NCBI GenBank assembly: GCA_013140875.1 | Contig: JABFSB010000051.1 | Location: 1-18,883 of the forward strand | Length of the DNA: 18,883 bases | Direction: 5' to 3' | Source: Acidobacteriota bacterium | Lineage (GTDB): Bacteria > Acidobacteriota > Blastocatellia > Pyrinomonadales > Pyrinomonadaceae | Shown here: piece after piece, positions 13,605 through 18,883 of the stretch | Layout: every line of letters starts with the position of its first letter | Position numbering within the stretch: the stretch's first letter is position 1 | The notes under the pieces: generated by a model | What the model was told of the DNA's origin: nothing | Databases searched by the model: none | The model's input: only the letters and a program-made list of their open reading frames with translations | Made by a program: the position numbers and the translations under genes

Positions 13605-16298
13605 TCAAAACGTGTAACGCAGAAAAATGTTCGCTACGTTAGCATGATAGCTACCGTAACGCGCATCCTGGAAAAGATATTTCGGAGCGTCGCTCGTGAT
13701 ATTTCCATGCACGTATGGCTGGAGAACGTTGTAGCTGAAATCATCCTGCGTGTATGGCTCATACCAATAACGCACGCCGATTTCGTACTTATCGGTAATA
13801 CGTCGGCTAACGACGAGATTCACGTCCTGGCGCCGGACAACGGTGTCGGGATACGGATTTGCTCCCGCGTGAATGAGCGAATCCGCGCGGACGGCATACG
13901 GGTTAATGGTACTAATCCGGTCGCGGGTAAAGGAATACGCATAAGCAAGATCAAACTGCCAGTCTTTCAGCGGTCCTTCCTGCGGAGCTGCATTGATGCC
14001 CAAATTAAAACTGTCCAGGCTGCTTCGGCTGGTACGTTCCCAGGTATTGGCGATGGGGAATTGAGAAAAGACCCCCTGAATGAGAGGGTTCGCGGTGGGC
14101 AGGAGATGGGCTAAGTCCCGATACGCGTAGCTATTCGTCTCTCGTGAATAGATGGCATAAAAGAAAGCTCCGCTCTCAAAAGCATGGGTGAACTCGACAT
14201 CGACAAAGGCGAACCGATTAAAGAGACGCCCGTAGAAATTTTTGTCATGCTCGTCTCCCAGATAGCGATACGAAGCTGAGAAACTCGTGCTCGGACCCCT
14301 GAGCAACTCCAGTGTAAGACCTGCGTCATTTCGGATGCGATCACTCTGGTCATACCGGCGCAAGAGATTGAATTCGGTGGGTACGCCTAAATTGAATATC
14401 GTCTGGGGCGTTATTACCCATGCACCTTGAGGACTACCGGCCGGTGCTCCCGCCGGAGCTCCGGGCACTCCACCGTTGTTAAAGAAGGCGGGGGGACAAC
14501 CGCCAACCGGTGGCGGCAGTGTTGTGGACTCTGCCGCGCAAAAGGTCAATGGCTGAGTGTTGTAGGCCAGCGCGCGGCGATTGGAGTAAGTGTAGTCTAA
14601 TTTAAGCCGGAGAGTTGTAAGGGTAGGCACACCTTCCTCGGCTGCTCGAGTCGTCGGTGCCGCGCTTGAACGCTTCCCTTCTCCTGAAAGATTGAATTCA
14701 AAATCCAGCCGGTTTCTAATACTATGCTCATTGTTACGATTAACATCTCGATTCTTGCGGTTCCAGGCTTCCCATTCATAATCGAGTTTCCACGTCAGTG
14801 ACGGCAGAATATCCCACTTAAAGCCGGCTTCAGCATTCTGTCGTGTAAAATCCCAATCGAGGTTCTCAATTGGTAAGTTAAAAAAATCCGTCCGGGCCGC
14901 TCGCCACGTCGAATCGCCAAACGCCGCATAGCCCGGGAATATGATCGTCGGTGTCTGATTGTCCACAGACTGCGAACGATACTGAGCCTGGAATTGGAAG
15001 GTATTACGACGGTTCACGAGCGCATATTGCTGGTTGATATTTCGCACCTTCGCGTTCGCACTTTTCGCCGGAAGCTGATTTACGTCAGTGGGATTTGTGA
15101 TCGGAGAGACCGCGTCCCAGTGTGTCGGCACGATCGCTGTGTTGAGTGTCCACGGCAAAAAAGCGTCATTCTGGGTCCACTGCGACAGCGAGACAAGGCC
15201 GCGCACTTGAGTTCGCGTCGTCAAATCCACTTTGGCCCAAAAGGTGATGGTTTGAGACTCGTTATTTGGAGCCAGATCGGACTGCCAGCGAACCGTTTTG
15301 AATCTATTCGTAGCCCCGCAGGTTTGCGGAGGTAAAGCAGGAAGGCACCCTTCTTCATTAGTCACACGAAATGGGTTCTCAAATGTTAGCGTTGAGATAC
15401 GGTTGCGAAAGAGCGAGAGATCGTAGTCCGCGCCGGCGCTCCAACGGTTGCCGTGAAACCGCGCTCCCACCTTTAGATCGTATGTTCTCTGGTCGATAGG
15501 CTCAAGAAACTCTTGTCCGATCCCTTCCCATATACCTCCGATATCCGGAGGAGTGGGCGCGGGCAGGGGGCCGGGAACGTTTCGCCGGACAAAAGTTCCG
15601 GCGGACATCGGGCGCGTCCCGCGATTGCGCAACCAGCTAAACTGGGCGTGTAACTCGAAATTGTCAGAAACTTGATAACTCTGGTTGAAAATAGCACGAT
15701 CACGACGGAGCCGCACCTCGGTCTTGGGCGCGGTCAGCAACTCTTGGCGCACTAATGTGGATAACGGGCCGTTTGCAGGCGTTCGCGTGCTGTCGGGCAG
15801 CGTAAGGGCCTGCAGCTGTGCTCGCAGCGTAGCACTGACTGAATAGACGCCCGGAGCAGTATTCACCAGGAAAGATTGCCCGGTGCCGAAGTTATGAGGT
15901 GTCTGATCCCAGACAAATTGCGTTCGATATTTTCCAATTCTACCGGCATCGAAAGTGAAACGCTGGTCACGCTCGCGAATCTCCAATCCTCTGAATCTAA
16001 TGAAATAGGGAGAGTCGACAGAATCGAGATCCAGCTTCAAATTTTGGACGTAGAACCCTTTTGGAACGTCACGCACTTCCTCAAACTTAGCGGTATAAGC
16101 ACCCTGGGTTTCACGAATTTGGGCGCCAATTTCGACGGTTCCGCTAATTTTGAGCGGTTGCTTCGACTTTGGTTTGGGGGTCGCTTTCGCTTTTGGCATT
16201 TCTGGCGTTTGTCCCCAGACGTGCGTTGTGAACAGGAGCACCGACAAGACGCAAGCGATGAAAACGAACCCGACGCAACTGTCTCTTTGCATTCTCAT
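13605..16298 (-). CDS. MtrB/PioB-family outer-membrane barrel of a porin-cytochrome complex
   Basis: 897 residues. The signal peptide (hydrophobic core FVFIACVLSVLLF) ends near VWGQ, residue 30, and is followed by a Lys/Pro-rich linker and a long beta-barrel ending in IFLRYTF with a terminal Phe. The early segment ISGTVEIGAQIRET, with later FIRFRGLEIRERDQRFTFDAGRIGKYRTQFVWDQTPHNF, is typical of MtrB/PioB proteins. These form the sheath through which a decaheme cytochrome spans the outer membrane. Cys pairs occur in two loops (EEGCLPALPPQTCG and FCAAE...GGCPP). The N-terminal CxxC of Shewanella MtrB is not seen. AGGAGG lies 5-6 bp before ATG 16298, and the stop codon of the preceding cytochrome gene overlaps this ribosome-binding site. 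The immediate decaheme partner makes the assignment firm at family level; electron direction is not determined. Confidence 0.88.
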   Translation of the reverse strand: MRMQRDSCVGFVFIACVLSVLLFTTHVWGQTPEMPKAKATPKPKSKQPLKISGTVEIGAQIRETQGAYTAKFEEVRDVPKGFYVQNLKLDLDSVDSPYFIRFRGLEIRERDQRFTFDAGRIGKYRTQFVWDQTPHNFGTGQSFLVNTAPGVYSVSATLRAQLQALTLPDSTRTPANGPLSTLVRQELLTAPKTEVRLRRDRAIFNQSYQVSDNFELHAQFSWLRNRGTRPMSAGTFVRRNVPGPLPAPTPPDIGGIWEGIGQEFLEPIDQRTYDLKVGARFHGNRWSAGADYDLSLFRNRISTLTFENPFRVTNEEGCLPALPPQTCGATNRFKTVRWQSDLAPNNESQTITFWAKVDLTTRTQVRGLVSLSQWTQNDAFLPWTLNTAIVPTHWDAVSPITNPTDVNQLPAKSANAKVRNINQQYALVNRRNTFQFQAQYRSQSVDNQTPTIIFPGYAAFGDSTWRAARTDFFNLPIENLDWDFTRQNAEAGFKWDILPSLTWKLDYEWEAWNRKNRDVNRNNEHSIRNRLDFEFNLSGEGKRSSAAPTTRAAEEGVPTLTTLRLKLDYTYSNRRALAYNTQPLTFCAAESTTLPPPVGGCPPAFFNNGGVPGAPAGAPAGSPQGAWVITPQTIFNLGVPTEFNLLRRYDQSDRIRNDAGLTLELLRGPSTSFSASYRYLGDEHDKNFYGRLFNRFAFVDVEFTHAFESGAFFYAIYSRETNSYAYRDLAHLLPTANPLIQGVFSQFPIANTWERTSRSSLDSFNLGINAAPQEGPLKDWQFDLAYAYSFTRDRISTINPYAVRADSLIHAGANPYPDTVVRRQDVNLVVSRRITDKYEIGVRYWYEPYTQDDFSYNVLQPYVHGNITSDAPKYLFQDARYGSYHANVANIFLRYTF

Positions 16299-16307
16299 TT
16301 GCTCCTC

Positions 16308-17288
16308 CTATCGTGTTAAGGTTCTGCCTCCAGGGTGATTCGACCCGTGAATCTGGGCATGGCAATTTACACAGCCGCGATTCAAAGACCATATGTCCAG
16401 AGGTTTTCCGGCGGTCGTCGAATGACGCGGCAACATATGGATATGGCACTGTTGGCACGACATGTGAGCACGTGCCGTCAAAAGCTTGGCATTGTTCGAA
16501 CCATGCGGCGAGTGACAGCTCATGCAATTCTCGCGAACAGGCGCGTGTTCCCAGAGAAACGGGCCGCGTTTTTCGGCATGGCAGCCGTAGCAGGTATTGT
16601 TGACCGTTTCCGCGACCATCATCTTGTCGCCATCACCACCATGAGGATTGTGACAGGAAGTGCAACCAACCTTCATGTTGCGTTGCTCGGTGCGAAACAG
16701 ATGGGTCGAACGCTGGTGCATGGATTTGCGAACGCCCGTATGACAGCGAAGACAAGTTTCCTCTGTAGTGAAATTTGCCAGCATGTTTTCCTCAGATTTT
16801 GAATGGTGCTGGCTGTGGCACGACAGGCAACTGACGTTGTTTTTATCGTGTTCGCCGCCAGCCCAAGCAAAAGTGTGCTTATCCTGAGAGTGGCATTGGA
16901 GACACGAACTGTTAGCCTTCGATGCCGTCTGCTTTGCCGGATTGCCAGGATCGGCCCCGCTTTTGGTCCGACTGCTATTTTCGGCGTGCTCAGCGCTATT
17001 CGTGTGGCAAATCTGGCACGACGCTGCTCGCGAATCTGTTAAAAATTTGGCGGTTTTGCCATGCGTTTGAAGGGCGAACGATTCCACAATGGCACCGTGG
17101 CACTGCTTGCAGTCTTTTCCGACTTCAGTCTGCGGAACGGCTGGCGTGGTGGACTGCGAAAGTGCGGGTGGTGAAACACCTTGTGCAAAGAAGATAAGCA
17201 AAAGACCTGCAAATATCGCAATTAGAAATATCTTGGCAGACCGTGCGTTGATTCGCAACGAGTTCATTGCTCTACGGAGTTTAGTCAC
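16308..17288 (-). CDS. Decaheme c-type cytochrome, DmsE/MtrA/PioA family
   Basis: 326 residues with exactly ten CxxCH heme motifs, at Cys60, 91, 129, 154, 179, 209, 233, 255, 278 and 306, spaced along the protein as in MtrA/DmsE periplasmic decaheme cytochromes. The N-terminus has a basic region and hydrophobic core (KIFLIAIFAGLLLIFFAQG), a Sec signal peptide ending around ALSQ, residue 45. In this family the protein inserts into the MtrB/PioB barrel and forms an electron wire across the outer membrane. I place the start at GTG 17288, with GAGG 7 bp upstream. ATG 17267 is an alternative that shortens the n-region by seven residues and keeps the signal core. First gene of the leftward operon; its stop TAG begins the Shine-Dalgarno of the barrel gene. 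Confidence 0.93.
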   Translation of the reverse strand: MTKLRRAMNSLRINARSAKIFLIAIFAGLLLIFFAQGVSPPALSQSTTPAVPQTEVGKDCKQCHGAIVESFALQTHGKTAKFLTDSRAASCQICHTNSAEHAENSSRTKSGADPGNPAKQTASKANSSCLQCHSQDKHTFAWAGGEHDKNNVSCLSCHSQHHSKSEENMLANFTTEETCLRCHTGVRKSMHQRSTHLFRTEQRNMKVGCTSCHNPHGGDGDKMMVAETVNNTCYGCHAEKRGPFLWEHAPVRENCMSCHSPHGSNNAKLLTARAHMSCQQCHIHMLPRHSTTAGKPLDIWSLNRGCVNCHAQIHGSNHPGGRTLTR

Positions 17289-17643
17289 GGAAGCACCTCG
17301 CGTTTAAGGCTCTGATGACAAAAGTGTGAACTGCTGAAATGCGAACAGCCCGGCTAACTGGTTTTGAATGGAAAAGGATGCCGCCAATTTTAGTTCTCGC
17401 CTGACAGGGCAATGAGAAGAATTTCGAAAGTTGTCAAAAACAGTTTGATGAGCCATTTGAACTCGACCAGTTATGATCTTCTCCTTGCGATCTTATTGAC
17501 AATTTTTTCATTAGCGGATGATAATGTGTCTTATAATACAAATTGCTTATTATTGCAACAAGCTATTCTAATTTTATTTGGAGATTTTATTTGGAGAATT
17601 GAACTGATACTCAAAAGATTGACTGATTGCCAATAAGGTAATT
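17289..17643. other. Divergent intergenic region between the decaheme and tetraheme cytochrome genes
   Basis: 355 bp, AT-rich toward the right. It holds the rightward promoter at 17496-17525. An imperfect hairpin (TTCTC-GCC ... GGC-aat-GAGAA, 17394-17418) lies near its middle. No clear leftward -35/-10 pair was found for the decaheme operon. A 74-codon frame at 17412-17636 is judged non-coding. Confidence 0.55.
17496..17525 (+). promoter_or_regulatory. Sigma-70-like promoter of the tetraheme cytochrome gene
   Basis: A perfect TTGACA (17496-17501), an 18 bp spacer and GATAAT (17520-17525, five of six) are preceded by TG. The predicted start near 17532 leaves a leader of about 110 nt, AT-rich, before ATG 17644. 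Confidence 0.55.
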
Positions 17644-18315
17644 ATGAAATTAAAACTAATCGCGATTCTTATCATTTTGATAGGCTACCTAACGGTAATG
17701 TTCGGTGTATCGGCGGCGACGTCGTTGTGCTCGTCTGTAAGGTTTTCCGTTTGTATCATCCCCGACGGTACCAATCCCCCGCATGCTGTTGACATTACGG
17801 GCAAAGTCATACCGGAATCGAGTACGAATCAGCCGGATAAGCCTATTATCCTGGCTAAAGACAGCCAGGATAAACTCAGGGGCGAACTCAAACTTGAAGC
17901 GACTTTTGACCACGCAAAGCATGCTACTGACATTTTGTATAGCCTTGACGGCAAGACTGTTACAACTTGCGTTGAATGTCACCACACCTCGCAACCCTCT
18001 GCGCCGAAGGGCCAGGAGTACCTCGAAACATTCGATAGGAAGGAGACTCTCACCGCCAAGCAGTTGGAAACCTCAAAGGAGCCGGTTCAATCGTGCCGAG
18101 CCTGCCACTTTCAGTCGGCGACCGAGGAAACGGACGAGTATCCGCCCGCAAGCGTGACTTATCCAAAGAAAATGAAGAAACCACCAACCGGAAAGTTGAC
18201 TAACGATGTCGCCTATCACATCAATTGCGATTCATGTCACGAGGCCTCAAGGAAACGAGATCCTAAACTGCTGTCTCCCGTGGGCTGCTACGACTGTCAT
18301 ACTAAGAAAAAATAG
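17644..18315 (+). CDS. Tetraheme periplasmic c-type cytochrome, class III-like
   Basis: 223 residues with a Sec signal peptide (KLIAILIILIGYLTVMFGVSA, residues 4-24) and four CxxCH motifs, at Cys109 (CVECHH), 151 (CRACH), 195 (CDSCH) and 215 (CYDCH). FDHAKHA (His90, His93), His114 and His192 are candidate distal ligands for bis-His hemes, as in cytochrome c3/c7-type proteins. The first ~85 mature residues are heme-free, with two extra Cys (29, 37). It probably shuttles electrons in the periplasm and could feed or drain the decaheme-barrel conduit encoded divergently; this is inferred from position. AAGG lies about 6 bp before ATG 17644. Confidence 0.87.
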   Translation: MKLKLIAILIILIGYLTVMFGVSAATSLCSSVRFSVCIIPDGTNPPHAVDITGKVIPESSTNQPDKPIILAKDSQDKLRGELKLEATFDHAKHATDILYSLDGKTVTTCVECHHTSQPSAPKGQEYLETFDRKETLTAKQLETSKEPVQSCRACHFQSATEETDEYPPASVTYPKKMKKPPTGKLTNDVAYHINCDSCHEASRKRDPKLLSPVGCYDCHTKKK

Positions 18316-18391
18316 ATTGGCCTTGATCTACGTTGGGTTGAAAAGATTTGGACGACCAAGGCGGTCTGGTTCGTGACCCAGAAACTAGCAA

Positions 18392-18853
18392 ATGGCCCTA
18401 AGGGAATGTGACGAGTGTAGAGAAATGGTTGACGATGTCCGGGCCTTTTGCCCCGGTTGCGGCAACTCATTCTTAAAAGAAGCTCAACGCTCCAAACCGA
18501 CGATATTTGATCGATCCAGTGAAACCGAGCAGTTCGACGCGTCCATGCTCAATATGATTCTGTCGGATATGGGGCTCGATATTTCCAAAGCTCCAAATAA
18601 AAGCGAAGAGCGCGTCGTGAATGTTCCGCAAATGCCAATAGAGCCTGGCAAGCCGGAACATGCAAAAGTTATCGAGCGTGTGAATGTAGCTGTGCGGTCG
18701 CGCGAAGATTCACATGATAAACCAAAGCTCCTCGCCAAAAGTAATCTGAAGTGGTTAGTTTGGGGCAGTGTGATCCTGGTTTTCCTTTTCGTCTTCCTGT
18801 TGGTTATCGCCGCGGCCGTTCTTGTCTTCATGTTCCGATCCCGTTTGATGTAG
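18392..18853 (+). CDS. Zinc-ribbon protein with C-terminal membrane anchor, function unknown
   Basis: 153 residues. The N-terminus has a zinc-ribbon pair, CDEC (Cys6, Cys9) and CPGC (Cys20, Cys23), followed by a polar, probably flexible region (about 30-118). A single strong hydrophobic segment lies at about 121-147 (WLVWGSVILVFLFVFLLVIAA), followed by a short basic tail. This predicts a tail-anchored protein with the zinc ribbon in the cytoplasm. Such zinc-ribbon/membrane proteins are common hypotheticals and have no assigned function. It starts 76 bp after the tetraheme gene on the same strand, without a clear Shine-Dalgarno, and could be cotranscribed. No link to electron transfer is shown by sequence. 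Confidence 0.75.
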   Translation: MALRECDECREMVDDVRAFCPGCGNSFLKEAQRSKPTIFDRSSETEQFDASMLNMILSDMGLDISKAPNKSEERVVNVPQMPIEPGKPEHAKVIERVNVAVRSREDSHDKPKLLAKSNLKWLVWGSVILVFLFVFLLVIAAAVLVFMFRSRLM

Positions 18854-18883
18854 GATTTGCCAATCCTTTCAATTGTCCGAGCC

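Noticed and set aside
13551..14114. Forward 187-codon frame at the end of the barrel gene
   Set aside because: Antisense to the MtrB/PioB coding region. The opposite strand has the family signature, a Shine-Dalgarno and operon context.
17412..17636. Forward 74-codon frame upstream of the tetraheme cytochrome
   Set aside because: It spans the TTGACA/GATAAT promoter and an AT-rich leader, is rich in Leu/Ile from AT bias, and shows no motif. Most likely a chance frame.
1..18883. CRISPR array, tRNA, rRNA or insertion-sequence transposase
   Set aside because: No regularly spaced repeats, no cloverleaf-like segment and no transposase motif were seen on either strand by eye.

Overview
The window looks like a chromosomal segment of a Gram-negative, metal-respiring or metal-exposed bacterium of moderate GC. 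The mix of a DUF5916-type outer-membrane barrel, a Tat-exported Fe/Mn superoxide dismutase, System II cytochrome maturation (CcsA) and an MtrB/PioB-type porin with a decaheme partner is what I would expect from an Acidobacteriota genome, perhaps the Blastocatellia. That placement is an inference from gene content, not from a marker gene.

Left part (1-2950): the 3' end of a tyrosine recombinase converges on, and overlaps by 8 bp, a leftward chromate-resistance pair, chrB-chrA, whose reading frames also overlap. Upstream of chrB is a compact divergent control region. A perfect 8+8 bp palindrome fills the spacer of a rightward promoter and covers the -10 of a leftward one. It is followed by a 21-codon remnant of a helix-turn-helix/excisionase-like gene. 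The recombinase end and this remnant bracket chrBA, which suggests an acquired cassette.

Middle part (2950-8360), all rightward: a low-molecular-weight-phosphatase/ArsC-like protein with Lys in place of the P-loop Arg; a tight three-gene operon (sorbitol-dehydrogenase-type small subunit, GMC flavoprotein with a [3Fe-4S] cysteine motif, long staphylococcal-nuclease-like protein); a degenerate second copy of the C-terminus of the phosphatase-like gene; a Tat-type superoxide dismutase with altered second-sphere residues; and an exported double-PepSY protein. An approximately 300 bp unassigned gap separates these from a large CBM9-like/DUF5916 outer-membrane barrel protein (8673-10898).

Right part (11098-18853): a leftward operon encodes a porin-cytochrome conduit for electron transfer across the outer membrane, together with maturation genes. 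In transcription order these are a decaheme cytochrome (DmsE/MtrA type), an MtrB/PioB barrel, a tightly packed 40-codon small ORF, a membrane-anchored TPR protein (NrfG/CcmH type) and an unusually long CcsA with a roughly 200-residue insertion. Divergent from it, behind a good sigma-70-like promoter, is a tetraheme periplasmic cytochrome, then a zinc-ribbon membrane protein.

The likely logic of the right half is that CcsA and the TPR protein help make the multiheme cytochromes, the tetraheme protein carries periplasmic electrons, and the decaheme-barrel pair passes them across the outer membrane. The left half adds chromate efflux and oxidative-stress functions. The least explained parts are the nuclease-like gene in the dehydrogenase operon, the small ORF between the barrel and TPR genes, and the broken phosphatase-like duplicate.
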